From Vitrella brassicaformis (lineage: Eukaryota; Sar; Vitrellaceae): 60,968 bases of DNA. This document shows positions 1 to 13,028 of the stretch, in pieces. The notes under the pieces are model-generated. The model was not told the origin of the DNA. It did not search any database and was given only the letters and a program-made list of their open reading frames with translations. The stretch spans positions 286,744 to 347,711 of the forward strand of contig CDMY01000488.1 of assembly GCA_001179505.1 (NCBI GenBank). The letters run 5' to 3'. The position numbers and the translations under genes were made by a program. Each line of letters opens with the position of its first letter. Position 1 is the stretch's first letter.

Positions 1-3000
1 GGGGGGGGGGAGAGGGGGGATGTGTGACCCACCTCAATGTAGTCGACTTGTGAGATGGAGTACCCCCTCTGGATGACGTTGAGTCCGCAGTAGACATCCT
101 CACTGACACAAATGATGCTGCTCGCCTTGCTCTCGCCGCCCATGGTCTGGATCAGGAACCTATCGATGACGTCCGGATGGCCGTAGTGGAGCCGCACTCG
201 GAGAGGCATGTGGAAGGCGCGGGTCTCGAAGACGCAGAAGGTGAAGGGGTTCCAGTTGGCCGTCCATGAGCATGTGGTGGCGCTGCTGCCCATGGGGGGC
301 TCGCGGAACCCCACTATGCCGATCTTCTGGTCGCGTGCAAACTCCTGCAGCAGGTTGCGCAGCTTGAAGGCCTCCTCCAGATGCAGCTGCAGACGAGAAC
401 AAGACAATGACAGCCAGCCCAGCCCAGCCCAGCCAGCCGTGTGATCTGCTCTATCGACTCACTGACCTCCTGGTTCATGTCGATGGCCTGGAGCGTCTCC
501 CCTCGCGTGAAGATGACGGCGTGGTTCTGGTTCTCGGCCTTGCCCTCCCCCACAATGGGGTTCCGCTTGTGCGCAGGCCCCTCGAGCAGCCCCAGCACCA
601 CCCTGTACACCCGCACCAGCCGCTGCTGCTCCTCGTCCCACTTGAACAAAGTGCTGCACTTGACGGGCCGTCGCGTGCCGGGCATCTCGCACGACTCCAC
701 ACACGCGGCCCGCAGGCCGGGGTAGCGCTGCAGCAGCTCGGTGAGCGCGCGCACACGCAAAGCGGCCGCACGGTTGGCTGTGGCGTTCTTGATATCGTCG
801 CCGAGGGTCTGGGCTGTTACCTGAAGACACACACAGGGAGGCATGTGTGTGTGGATGTGTGTGTGTTCGGAGGGAAGGGTATGAGTGCACTGACAACGTA
901 TTGGAATCGGAGAGTGGCGATGGCCTGGGAAGCGGGGTCGAGGCTGTATGGCTTCTTCTGATTGCGATTGACCCAACGGTTGTACATGTCCGTGACTAAC
1001 GAAACAAACAAATGGATGGATGGACCACACAGAGAGAATGAGATGAGAGATGCCCGCACAGACAGACAGACAGCCCCCTTCCTTCCCGCTCCTCTTTGCT
1101 CACAGATGGACAGCCGTCTGGGTGAGTCGGGCGGCACCGGAACGGCCTGCCAATTGAGCTTCTTCTCCTGCTCGAAGGTGAGGACGTTCCTGTCTCTGCT
1201 GAGGTGGTACCTGTTGCCCTTGACCTCCTGCAACTCCAGCCACGCCAGCACCTGCAGCGCCTGCTCGTAGTACATGACGCCTCGGATGGTCCGGCACAAC
1301 GTCTGGCTGCGCATGGACGCCCACTGCTCCATCTCGTCGCGCATCAACCTGATACACACAGACGCACACAGAGAGAGACAGGGATGGATGGATGGATGGA
1401 TTGTCTTTCTCTCGGGGTGAGTGGGTCCCAACCAGCACACCTGCTGAGCATGCGCTCGTTGTGGAGGTTCTTGCGAGCGACAGGGTCCTGCTGCAGCTGC
1501 TGCTGCAGGGCCTGCCCCTTGAGCGACATGAGTGTCTCCTCCTCCTTCTGGTAACACTCGAACAGCACGCCCTGGGGGTCCACCCGCTCCAGGAAGTTCT
1601 GCCAATCGGTGGGGTACAGAGCCCGCAGGAACTCTATCTTCGTCACGCCCTCCTGGCTCTTGCTGTGCAGATCCTGCCACACCACACACACACACACACA
1701 CACACATGGGGATGTGATGTGATGTGTCGATACGGTACGGTGTCGCTTCCCATCTTTCGGCCCCCTCACCCTGTCGTCGAGCATGGCGTCTTCCTGGTAG
1801 TAGGGTGTGAGTGTGCTCATGGACACCATGCGCATGACCGAAGGCGCCTCGGGGATCTCCATGAAGAGGGACGAGGCGAATGACTTGAGCCTCATCTGGG
1901 CGAGGGCCGTCTTGGGCTTGTAGCTCTGGGCGCGCAGCACGCGACACGCACGGCGGTAGAAGAGACGCAGGCAGTCGTCTAAGTTGACCACGAAAGGGTT
2001 CACGTCGTCCGTCAGATCAAACGGGAAGCTCTTCTGCACACACACACACACACACGGGGGCGCATGTCAAGCCTCTCATCCATCCATCCATCCCGTCTGC
2101 CCCACTCGCACGCACCTCTACATCGCCTTCCCAAGCTGCCCCGGCAGGCCGAATCTTCAGGCCTTTCTCGTCCACCCGCTCAGGAGAGAGGTCCTTGCCC
2201 GTCCCGGGCGCCCCGCTCGCTTCAGCCCCCGTTGCGAAGGCGTTGCGGCCGACAGCAGCGGTCATGGTGGCGTTGCCCGTATAGCCGTTGGCGTATGACA
2301 GGTGGGTGGCCGGGGCGCAGTCGGAGAGGGCGTGCAGGAAGGCCGGCAGCTCGGGGAAGGACTGCTCGAAGAGATCCGACTCCAGCACCTGCTTGCCCGT
2401 CGACTCCAGCAAAGCCGGGAGCACGATCGTGCCGAGTGTCTGCAGCACACACCCAACACCCATGTGTGTGTGTGTGTGTGTGTGTGTGCGTGGGCGTGCT
2501 GTGCCCGCCCTCCCCCTCCCCCCCACACCCGGAGCAGCTTTCGGTTGAAGTCCATGAGCTTCGGATCGAGCCCGAGGTCGCTGTCGGTGGAAGAGTCGTC
2601 CTGTGCGCTCTGCAGGGCGTTGGCGAGGGCCTCGTTGATGTTTTTGAGTGCGGTGAGGTCGAGGAATGAGAGGAAGAAGGGGTCGCTCCCGACCCTTTGG
2701 CAGAGGGCGGAGACGGCCTTGACGAGGGAGGGGCCGTTGGTGTAGTAGCGGGCGATGTAGAAGGAGAGCGACTCGAACACCTCCAGCAGACCCAGGCGCA
2801 GGACGTGCTGCATCTCGCCACTGACATAGAGAGAGAGGGGGGAGAGAGAGAGGGAGAGACACACAGGCACACAGACGGATGGGTGCCTGTAGGAGTGTAT
2901 GCTTCACAAGGACCGTTCGCCCTTGAATGAGCCGAGGAGCTTCTCGTAGAACTCGGTGCCAGCCTTGCGGAAATTGTGCCTCGCACCCGCGCCACTCGTG

Positions 3001-3020
3001 CCACTGCCGCAATCAAAACA

Positions 3021-3058
<38 letters not shown>

Positions 3059-4014
3059 CATACACACAAGCACACCCCACAGCTGCCCTCCACATCTCAC
3101 TGACCCGCACACGGCCTCTGCAGCGGACACAGGTAGAGTCTCCAGCAGATACTGGCTTCTGAAGCTGTGTCTGCGGTGGTGGTCCCGCTGCACGCTCCAG
3201 ATGTCGGCCACCTTCTGGTGGAACAACTCGCACTCACGGAAGAAGGTGGGGAAGATGTCGCTGTACAGCCACACCGGCAGACGACACTCGGAGGCATCCC
3301 ACTCCACACACGCCTCACCCGACCATATGTGCTGAACACACCAGACAGCAGACCACAGACAGGCACACACAGGTGCGTGTGTTGGTTGCCCCGCGCTCCG
3401 TTGCTCTCTCACTTGCAGGTCGGTGAACTGGATGGCGGGCAGCTCGTTGAACTGCAGCTTGAGCCTCTCGCCGTTGTCGATGATGTCCTCCTCTCGCCAG
3501 CTCTCCACCACCTCGTTCCAAATGAACGCGAATCTCCTCAGCTGGTGCTCCACAACCTCTGCAGGGATCTTGCAGGTGCTCTGCGGGCCACCCAGCAGCT
3601 CGCGAGACCACCACCCAGGAGGATGCTGCGGCATGGCGCGTCGCTGCTTCGCCGCGGCCGTCACTGTGGTGGGTGTGGGGGAAGCTGCGGCGTTGCCCTC
3701 AGTGGCGGGCTCGCCCTCCTCGAGCATGCGCGGGCTGACCCCCGGCTTCATCTGCCCCGTGTGAGAGCTCGGTGGGCTCCGCTCCCGCCCCTGCATGACC
3801 CGCTCGGTGGGGGTGACGGAGGTCGTGATGGAGCCGCATGTGTCTGGCGCGTTGACGATAGAGGCCGCCTTGAAGTGGCCGGGTTTGAGTGTGGGTTTGG
3901 CGTAGAGGGGGCGGGAGTGCTTGAGGAAGTAGGAGGCCGGCTTGGTCTGGGAGCGGTCTCGGCGGGAGCAGAACCCACAGGTCATGTAGCCGAGGATGGA
4001 CCACTGCTTGCCAC

Positions 4015-4050
<36 letters not shown>

Positions 4051-6860
4051 GCCAGGTCTGTGAGTCTAGTGGGGCTGTGGTGGGGAGGGGAGGGGTGGGG
4101 CTGTGTGGCTGACCTTGTTGATGAATCCTCCGGCGTCTTGTGAGAGGGTTCGGTCGAACTGGAGCGGCAGCAGCCAGAAGACCTTCCTCGCCTGGTCAAG
4201 CTCCGTCACGTACCCAATCTGACCACACACACGAACGGCACGAAAGGCGAGAAGTGGGGGTTGATGTTTGTGTGTGTGTGTGTGTGTCTCACCCCTCTGA
4301 AGAAGCCCACTCCCCAGCTCCACACAGCGAGGTAGATGGCGTAGAAGAACTGACCATACATCACACAAACACAAGTCAAGTGGGGGTATCGGTATCGGTG
4401 GCGGTGGCTGGCTACCATGATATCGAAGAAAAACACAATCAGGCCGGGGAACCCCAGCGTGATCAGTGCGCTCCAGCTGGTCGTGTCCTCTATCTCGTAA
4501 CCCAACGTGTGGTACCTGCACACACGAAACACGCCACACACAGTCGGTACGTCGACAATGGTCCAGGGTGTGTGTAGGTGTGTCAGTGGGGTGGTGTGCA
4601 GGGGGCTGGCTGACGTGATGGTGGAGTCGGGGTGGCCAATGAACTCGATGAGGTCGACGAAGCCGTAGCAGTACACGATGAACGACACACCCACCTTGAT
4701 CGCCACAATGGGCAGCCAAAAGGCCGCGTACGATATCTGCACAGCAGCCACCACCACCGCCACCACACAGACACCCACATGTGTGTATGTGTGTGCCTCG
4801 CCCGGTTACTGCCCCTTCCGCCCACCGACGCACCAGGTGCCTGTACTCCTGCACCAGCAAGAATGGGTTGCCGACGAAGCTGCCGACGTTCTGCCAAGAC
4901 GGCCCTCTGCGGCAGCACCCTCCAGCCAGGTGCCGGATGGGCCGCAGCAGCAGCAGCCGCAGACCCTGCAAGCCCCACCACAGCAGGAACAACCCTCCCA
5001 CACACCCTGCCAACACAGCACAGCACAACCACGCACGAGACACTCTCTGCACGCGACGAGAGGCAGCCTCTCCCTCTCTCCCTCCCGCACCGTCGCATTT
5101 GAGTGCGGGAGCAGTGGCCCCCCCGGTGACATACGCTCGTACAGCAGCGGCGAAGAACCCGACCTTGATGCCGCTGAGCAGCTGCTGGCTTATCCAGTAC
5201 CAGTGCGTCGTCTGCCTGCAGAGCTCCCGGAGGCGGCTGAGCATCGGCGTGGGGCTGAGCCAGGTGAAGAGGATGTCCAGGAACACGGCGAAGGCGCCTG
5301 CACCGGTGGCTATCATGATGCCCATGCCCCAGTAGACGTCGGAACGAGCTGAGGAGACTTGAGACTCGGCTGAAGGGGAAAAGGCGACCATTTGTATGGT
5401 GTGGTGTGTTGTCTGGTGAGTCTCTGCCGTACGTCTCATGATTGTGTTGAGCCAGAGGAGCAGCACCAGCACCAGCACGTGCCACTCGTACACACGCCAC
5501 CAGGTCCGGAAGAACTGCACACACACACATCCATCCATCCCTCTGTGTGTGTGTGTGTGTCTGGTGCGCATAGATATCTATCGTACGTTGAGGTAGTGTC
5601 TGTGTTCGACGAAGGTCTTCTTGCCGTGGTTGGCCTCGCCGCTCATGAATGAGGGGTTGCAGGTCCACTGCTGGATGTACCCGAACAGATTGCCATCCCA
5701 CACGTGCGTCTTGAAGAAGTGGGCGTGCAGCCTGTCCCCCTGCCAAAAGAGCTCGTTGAAGTCGTCATAGTTGAGCTTCACGGGATGGTCGCCGAAGGGG
5801 CGGCTGAACGAATGGCCACACACACACAGACACGGACACAGACACAGACACATGCCACGCCTATGTGTCTGTGCCTGTCTGTGTGTGTGCTGACTTCATC
5901 TCGTCCCAAAAGAGGGAAATGACGGGTGTGATGGTCTCGAGGTACGAGGGCAGGTTGGCGGTGTCGACTCGGCCCCATGAGGTGACGAACCAGTGGAAGA
6001 GGCAGCAGATCATCTCGGGGCAGTGCCGGAGGTTGGCCGACTCGCCCCAGATGAGCTTCCACAGAGCCACCTCGCGCGCCATCTGCAGAGGCCGCGAGGT
6101 CGGCTCCACCGACGCTATCACGTCCCAGCCGAAAGGCTTCACCTGACAGCCGATAGAACACACAGAGGTTGGGGGCGGTCGGTCATGGTGGGGTGTGGGT
6201 ATGGGTATGGGCACGATTGGCCCACCTTGATGAACCTTGCCCATCTCCTGTAGTTCTTGAAGAGCCGTCTGTGGTATCTGTAGAGGCAGTGCTCCTCGAG
6301 CGACTTGAAGCCCGACTTGCTGACCACCTGCGATACGTCGCCCCCCGTCCCCGCCCCCTCGTCGCGCAGGATCATCCCCAGCAGCGTGTGGCAGACGTCT
6401 TCATACTGATTGAACAGCGAATCCTCCTGTCATACAATCGATGACACGCAGGGAGAGAGAGAGGGGGGGACAGCCGGGATGACGGATGGGGTGAGGCTCC
6501 CTCACTGTCTGTGTGTGTGTGTGTGTGTCGATTGTCTGTCCCATGCCCTCACACCTGAAACTTGAATCTCTCGAGGCATTCGTCCCAGGCCGTCCGCCCC
6601 CCCGAGCTGCCCGCGCCCTGCACGACGAACAGCTGCATCACCCGCTGCAGCTTCCGCTCCATCTCGACCAGCTGCTGCCGCGAGAAGGACTTCTCCTGCC
6701 CCAGGTACTCGATGCCCGTGAAGCGCCCCGAGAGCATGTCAAACAGGTTGGCCTTGACGGTCTCGCTGCGGGGCCACTTGACGACCGACATGGCCGACGC
6801 CACCACTACAGACGACGCGTCAGCAGAACCAGAAGACTGCCGCCTGGGACCACCCGACAT
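1..6860 (-). CDS. 1,3-beta-glucan (callose) synthase, GT48 family, partial at left edge
   Basis: Membrane enzyme that polymerises UDP-glucose into beta-1,3-glucan (callose). The minus-strand start is the ATG at 6860-6858; exon 1 ends near 6555 and exon 2 begins near 6426. In protein order I see an N-terminal cytosolic region, the FKS1-type segment with NLRHCPEMICCLFHW (about 6000-6050), YDDFNELFW (about 5770), several membrane spans (about 5500-4200), then the catalytic region with SLFMEIPEAP and LTPYYQED (about 1790-1870), YPTDWQNFLERV (about 1600), RTIRGVMYY (about 1280), NQNHAVIFTRGE (about 510) and VRLHYGHPDV (about 180). These follow plant and fungal callose synthases closely. More than 15 introns, many with TG/CA or GA repeats. 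The C-terminal spans lie beyond base 1. A low-complexity Ala/Pro/Thr insert sits before the catalytic region (about 3640-3850). Family call is near certain; exact exon ends are not. Confidence 0.93.
2464..2488. repeat. (TG)n microsatellite in a glucan synthase intron
   Basis: Uninterrupted TG run inside an intron of the minus-strand glucan synthase gene, so it reads CA in the transcript. Neighbouring introns (1682-1706, 2034-2054) carry the opposite polarity. Confidence 0.9.
3018..3059. repeat. (CA)n(GA)n compound microsatellite
   Basis: CA run followed directly by a GA run inside a glucan synthase intron. In the transcript it reads CU then UG just upstream of a 3' splice site. A second pure GA run lies at 4021-4047 in another intron of this gene. 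Confidence 0.9.
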
Positions 6861-7238
6861 GGTGAGCGGCCGGGTGGCCGGGTGGCGCGCGTGGTGTCCG
6901 TTCGGGCCTTCCCCCTCGTGTGTGTGGTCGGTCGGGCGAAACCAGTTTTCGGCTTCCTGTGCTCGTGGTCACCAGGCCGCCTTAAGCTGCTGCTCCATCT
7001 GCTGTGCTGCCTTCACTGCGTGGCGCTTGGCGGCCGCTCTCCGTGCTGTGTCCGTGCGTCTTGTCTTCTGCTTGCCGTCCTCTTCGCCTCCGTCGTGTCA
7101 AAATAGCAGGCGCCGCCGTTGGACGTTGAAGATGACCCCTTCCGCGAGGGAGAGCGGTCTGTCAACACAGGCACAGAGAGGCCATAGCGCCGAGCGGGGC
7201 CCTTCTGCAATGGAGATCCTCACAACTTTAACAGGCTA

Positions 7239-7246
7239 AGCTCGCA
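7239..7246 (-). promoter_or_regulatory. Candidate promoter element TGCGAGCT (divergent pair glucan synthase / prominin-like)
   Basis: Reads AGCTCGCA on plus, TGCGAGCTTA on minus. It is the only copy in the 606-base interval 6861-7466 between two head-to-head genes. The same 8-mer recurs in most divergent promoters of this window. I see no other gene or RNA in this interval. Confidence 0.5.
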
Positions 7247-7466
7247 GCTTTCTAACGGCCGATCTACTGGAAGACGCGTCTCAGGAAAGGATCACCCCTG
7301 GAGAGGACTGATATCTCCCTCCGAGAGAAAGAAACAGGACAACGGTGACTTCGCGCAGTGAAGGACGACACTGGAGTGATGTGACCAGCTCTACGGCGGG
7401 CGCTGTGTGTCTGTGGCAGCGGAGGGCCTCTGCGCCAATTCATCTTTGCTACCAGTCCAGCAAGCA

Positions 7467-10400
7467 ATGAGGCTGCCTTGGCTAGTTGCAGCAACCGGGT
7501 GCTGTTTGGCAGGGTGCCTCAGCGCCGCTGCACACCCCTCGACGTCACACGATGCTGCCGACTATGGCCTGCTGCGGGTGGCGGGGCCAGGACCTGATAG
7601 CGTATTGGAGGAGGAGGAGTCGCTGCCCTCTTTCGACGTCAGCAGGGGTGAGCCTCAGGGTGAGAGTGTGGATGCCTATGTGAAGCTCGACAGCGTCGCG
7701 GCAGTGAAGGAGGACGCCTGTGCTGCAGAGCCGTCCGCACCTGCCGTAAGAGAAGACAGATGCCCACACCCACACACCCTGCAAACACGTGGTTTCCTGA
7801 CTGTCTTGTCTTGTGTCTGTTGTACTGGTCAATCACAAAATGGCAGGTGATTCAGAGGCCTTTGGCATCGGCGCAGCGGATGGGCGAGAGTGTGGCACGG
7901 CGCATTGGCAAGAACCGGGGGGAGGAGTTCTCTCTACTGATCGACACACAAGTGCTGGACCTGCACACCAAGACCTTCGCTGACGTCGGAGTGGACAGGG
8001 AGGAGTGGGAGAGGGTGACGACGGATGCGGTGGAGGCTGTGCGGAAGTATCTATGGACGCTCATGCCCTTCGCCTCGCCGATAGTCGTGGCGGCCTTTTT
8101 GTTGCTGTGCATATGGCCCATCATGGGGCTGCTGCTCTGCTGCCCAACGTTGCGAAGGTGAGCCAACTGAGTACACTCCTCGCCCGGCCGGTGAGCGCAC
8201 TGCACGTGTCTGTCTTTCCCTCCTCTCTCTCTCTGTGTGTGTGTCAGGCTTGGCGAGAAGCAGCGGGCGCGGGTGATCTATGTGCAGCCGGCTCGGCATC
8301 CGACACGCAGGACGCCTTACAGGGATATCAGTGGGGTTCATATCGAAACCAGGGCCACCCAGTCCACAGAGGACTCCCCTGACAACACCCACAGCGACGG
8401 CGAGAGCACCCCACCGTCACCAGACGACGACCGGGGGCACCATCACCATGACGGCCATCGGGATGAGGCCTACTATCCGAGACCACCGCGGCTGTTGATG
8501 GGCAAGACGCTCCGGCGGATTCTGTTCTCTGTGTTTGTGTTGATACTGTTGGCGTCGATTGGGGTGGCTTTCGCGAGCATCGCGTGGTCGCTGGCACTGC
8601 ATGACGGGGTGAAGGAGACATTCTGCGCGCTGGCGAGTGTGGCGGACGAGGGCCTCAATGGGTCGCCCCCCGACACCCCCCAGCCCTTCATGGGCGTCCT
8701 GCCTGCCGTGCAGATGTTGGATGGTTTAAAGACAGACCTGGACCCCTCATCGCCAGGAGGCGTGATCGACAGCGTAGAGGCCTCGCTGGATAAGACGCTG
8801 GACTTCCAGGCCAACCAGGACGAGCTCATCGGCCGCCTCGGCTTCATGATTGGAGTTTTGGAGGACGAGAAGAACGACCCCATGAAGGAGTCGGATGTCG
8901 ACCGGCGGACCTACCACGCTTGCCTCTACTGTGAATATGGTGCGAAACACCTGCCTCCTGAGGGTAGATATGGGCGAATCTCTCTCTCTCTCTCTGTGTG
9001 TGTGGGTTTGTATGTGTGTGTGTGTCTTTGGGTGGGTGTCAGGCGCCCCGATCTTGCGAGAGTTCAATCGCTCGCTGGACGAGGGAATCACCAAGGGCCT
9101 CTCAGACATGCGCAGCACCATCAAAGAGAAGCTCGCGTCAGGTTCTGAGGACCTCGAGCGCCTCACGCAGCGGCTCAACAGCTTCGACTACAACGCCACG
9201 GCCCTCTCTGCCGTCACTGAGGACGTCGTCAACAGCACACTCGTCGGGGGCCGCGCACAGGTCAATGCGGTGGAGAACGTGCGGCTGGCCGTGTTTGCCG
9301 CTGTCGCGTCTCTCGGGGTGGCGATCGGGCTGTGTGGGCTGGTGTACCTGCTTCATGTCAACTGCGCCATTTCCCGGCTGGAGAGGGGCCGGCAGTCCAC
9401 GGCGTCATCCATCTTGATCAAACCGGCTGCGTGTCTGTGGTGCAGTCTGATGGCCTACGCTGTCCTGGGTGGGTGTGAGTGAGATCAGACAGATCTGTGG
9501 AGAGAGGGAGGGAGGGAGGGAGGGAGGGAGAGGCAATGGATCATTCTGCGTGTGTGCAGTGCTTGTGTTGGGAGGGCTGGTGCTGGTGCTGGGTGTGGCG
9601 ACCAACGACACCTGCCGCTGGGCGCAGACCAGCGTCCTCGACGCAGAGGGCTTGACCAAGTACAACGCCCTCCTGGGGGATCTGAGCGACAAGGCCCCGG
9701 CAGTGGCGCAGCAGTGCCTCACACGCGGCGGGTCAGGGGACGTGCTGGCCGCCCTCGGTGTCAAGGGTCAGGTCGACTTCGGCCCCGAAATACGGAAGCA
9801 GATCGACCAGCTTGACCAGCTCAAGGACAACGGCACCCTCGACGTCGCACCGCTGCAGAGCCTGGTGGCCAGTGCGCGGGAGTTTGGATGGCTGTTCTTG
9901 CCCGACACCTCGGCCCCCAGCAAGGTGTGTACCCACTCGACGACCTTCCATCCATCCATCTTGCCCATATCTCATCGTGTTGTCTCCGCGTGTGTGTGTG
10001 TGTGTGCGCCCCATCAGGACGGCCATGATGTGTCTGATGTGCCCTTCGAGGTCTCGCTGAGTGGCATCCAGGACAAGGACAGGCGGATTGACGAATCCGA
10101 CACACAAGCCATCATCAAGGAGGCCATCAAGGCGCAACCAGGTGACTTAGCAAGCGCACGGCCAAAGCCTCAGCACACGTGTGCGCGCAGACATTGGGGT
10201 GCCCTCCTCTCTCTCTCTTTCTCTCTTTCTCTCTCTATGTGTGTGTGTGTGTGTGTGCGTGTGTGACAGCCATGTCAGGTGTGATCGAGGACGCCATCTT
10301 CAGCAGCAACGTCACCATACTGGGGCTGGAGGAGTACCAGGCCATCATTGAGCCCTTTTTCTTCGCGGCTCTCCAGAACGGCTGGACGATGGACCGGGCC

Positions 10401-11642
10401 ATGTACGAGATCACCTCGACGTTCGACCCTGATGTGAGCAAAGTCCTCACACACCCAGGCTGTCAGTCATCGTGTTGCCCTCTCTCTATCTACCCTTTTA
10501 CGCAGGACGCCATTGTGAGCACGGAGGCGCAGCGTCGAGCACGGGAAGCGTCCAATGACACCGACACGAGGAGAGAGGTCCGCAGAACGAACATAGCCAA
10601 GTTTCTTTGCTCTCCGCACCGTACCGTCTGTCTGTTGTGTGTGTCTGGCTATCTGCAGTACATCCGGATGTACGAGAACATGGTGTGGTGGGCGGTGCGG
10701 AAGCAGCGGCTGCGTGACCCGTCATGGGTCAGCTTCGACTGCCCAACGTGGCCAGACGAGAGCCAGGGCAGCCCGTGCTCATACCAGGAGTTCACGGCCT
10801 ACCTCGTCGACGACCTCGCTGCGCCCGTCTATGAGGCGGTAGGCAACTGTCAGTCAGTGGCACCAAGCCGCACCCCACCCACACGTGGGTGGATTCTCAC
10901 GTGTGGTCACTCACTTCGTGGTCGTTGTGGAGTGGGCAGGGTGAGCGGTTTGTGGGTGCGGTCGACAAGGCCAAAGGCGAGCTGCACGATAAGCTCAGTG
11001 ACGTGCTCGACGGTACGCGACTGACAGCGGCAGACAGCTGCGGACGCTCCTCTTCTGATGTGCAGACGCATGTGTGTGTGTGTGTGTGTGTGTGCGTATG
11101 CAGGTGTGCTGTCTCGCGTCGATGTGCTGCTTGATGGCCTGAACTGCAGTAAGACACCCAACACACACACACACACACACTGACACACACGTGTGTCTGT
11201 TGCCATATACCCCATGTGCGGTGTGTGCAGAGGTCATGTACCGCGGAGCCCAGACCGTGTCCGACCGGCTGTGCGAGAGAATAGTCCCCAACACGGTGCG
11301 TGAGGCAGACACAGGCGCACATGCCGGCCGGGCATCTGCATGAACAGGTTCCATGCATCTCCCTGCTGTGCAGGTGTTGGTGGCTCTGTCGTGGGTCGCC
11401 CTCGGCGCATTGGCATTCATCTCGGCTGCACTCTTCTTCACCGTATGTGAAACACAACCACCCACGCGACTCGTGCAGTGCACATCAGCACTCTATCGCC
11501 CCCTCCGTGTGTTGCGTGTGGTTTCTGACTGACACGTGTGTGGTGTGTGCAGCTGTGGTTGAACCTGCGGCGTGCTGCCGACTGCTGCCCCCTGCAGGAG
11601 ACCGATGCAGGAGAGGAACAAAGCGTCACGAGCGAAGCGTAG
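7467..11642 (+). CDS. Prominin-like five-pass membrane glycoprotein
   Basis: Start chosen at the ATG that opens a clear signal peptide (MRLPWLVAATGCCLAGCLSA). Then, in order: an ectodomain stub, TM1 near 8060-8150 ending in a Cys-rich CIWPIMGLLLCC, a short cytosolic His/Asp/Pro-rich part, TM2 (about 8510-8600), a large extracellular loop with NATA and NSTL glycosylation sites, TM3 (about 9280-9360), a short cytosolic link, TM4 (about 9430-9600), a second large loop with NGT, NVT and NDT sites, TM5 (about 11380-11440), and a short acidic tail ending at the TAG 11640-11642. This order of spans and two big loops is the prominin topology; prominins shape plasma-membrane protrusions in animals. 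The assignment rests on topology and Cys placement rather than a long sequence match, so an unrelated five-pass protein is possible. About a dozen introns, several with (TG)n before the acceptor. Confidence 0.6.
11069..11094. repeat. (TG)n microsatellite before a 3' splice site
   Basis: TG run ending in GCAG, directly upstream of an exon of the prominin-like gene. The next intron carries a (CA)n run at 11161-11180, complementary to this one. Confidence 0.85.
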
Positions 11643-13028
11643 ACAAGGCTTGACACACTCTGCCTGCCAGGCAGACAGACAGATGCCGGCCGACTGGGGG
11701 GGTGGGTGGCTGCTGACTGATTGATCTGTGTAACTGTGTAAGTAAGTATTCGTCCCCACAGAGAGTGAATGTACTGTAGTCTGTCATCACCTGTATAGCG
11801 GTGGGGAGCAAGCAACGTGTTTTTGAACGCATGGACGCACTGGCCGGCTGCAGTCAGTGGGGGACAGACCAGACCAGACCAGGGGAGGGATGGGATGGGA
11901 CGGGATGGGGGCGGGTGTGGTGTCGATACGTGCGTGCCGTGTGTGCGTCATGCATCGAGTCATTGGTTTGGTCCTTTTTTGTACAGCGGGGATGGATGGA
12001 TGGATGGATGTGGTTGAGTGAATTTGTCGCTGGGTGGACGAGTGAGTTACTATCGCTGTCGCTCGCATTATTAATGATGATCGCGTTCATTTGTTAGTCA
12101 GCCGGGGCCAGAGGGGCAGACAGACAGACAGACAGACATGCAGACGTATTGACGCGCGTGCCCGCGTGTGTGTGCGTGTGTGTTTGGTTGAGCTGACGAT
12201 CTTATGGCTTCCTGTCGTGGTTCTGGGCACCGAACTTACGGGCATCCGTGTGGGTGCATGTCTCGACTTGCGGACGGACTGACCGATTGACAAAAAATAG
12301 TCACTGAGTTGGTCTGAACGCCTGGCCTCATCCCATGCACCGAAGTCCATGGCCCTTTGGGCACATGGGCACCGCACCCGGCCGGACACTCACTCCTCAC
12401 TCACACAAACAAGAAGCCCTGACTTAGCGAGGCATGGCTTAAGGAACTTCGACTTAATGCACAATGCACCGCACACACCACCAACAATACACAGCAGACT
12501 GTGGGAGGGAGGGAGGGAGGGGGGCACCGAAAAATGGCACAATCACAGCATGTTGGTATGTCACAATTAAGGCCTTGAATACTTCTTGGCTCGACTCGTC
12601 GCTGGTAGACTTGGCACGGAAAATTGTCCTGGAGAGGGAGACATGACGGACACAGCCATTCGCTTGCCCGGTGCGTCGCCTGTCCGTTACCTCCCGAATT
12701 TCTCCGGATGTATTGGCCTTCATCCTTCTCCCGCCGTGGTGGACGGGGCCACGGACTCCTGGATCGATGCCGCCGACGACGTGGCAGGCAGTGTGGTGGG
12801 CGGCCCCTGTGGTGTGGGGCTTTCCGGTTGACCAGTGGTAGTGGCTGCCTGTGGCTGGGGGCCTTCTGACTCGGGCTGCTCCTCGGTGGTGGCGTCGACC
12901 GACGACCCGGCCGCCGCTTCCGATGCACTGCTGGCGGATGGGCCGCCCTGCCCTTGGCCCTGGTCGTCGGCGCCGTTGCCGCCTGCGGGGTGCAGGTGCA
13001 GCGACGCTGGCATCCTGCTCAGGCCGTA
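11643..13028. other. Convergent intergenic region; one small unassigned ORF
   Basis: Between the ends of the prominin-like gene and an IQ-motif gene. It holds CATC-type and GACA microsatellites (12117-12138) and a GGGA run (12503-12520). On the minus strand an open frame from ATG 13013 to 12720 encodes a 97-residue Ala/Ser/Pro/Gln-rich disordered peptide. It may be a last exon of the IQ gene under another splice pattern or noncoding; I could not join it in phase with the preceding donor. Nothing else recognised. Confidence 0.5.

Noticed and set aside
160-961. Long plus-strand frames over the glucan synthase gene
   Set aside because: They are antisense to conserved catalytic exons and show no family features.
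11900-12700. GACA and CATC repeats as a possible CRISPR or satellite array
   Set aside because: They are short tetranucleotide runs without spacers or longer repeat units.
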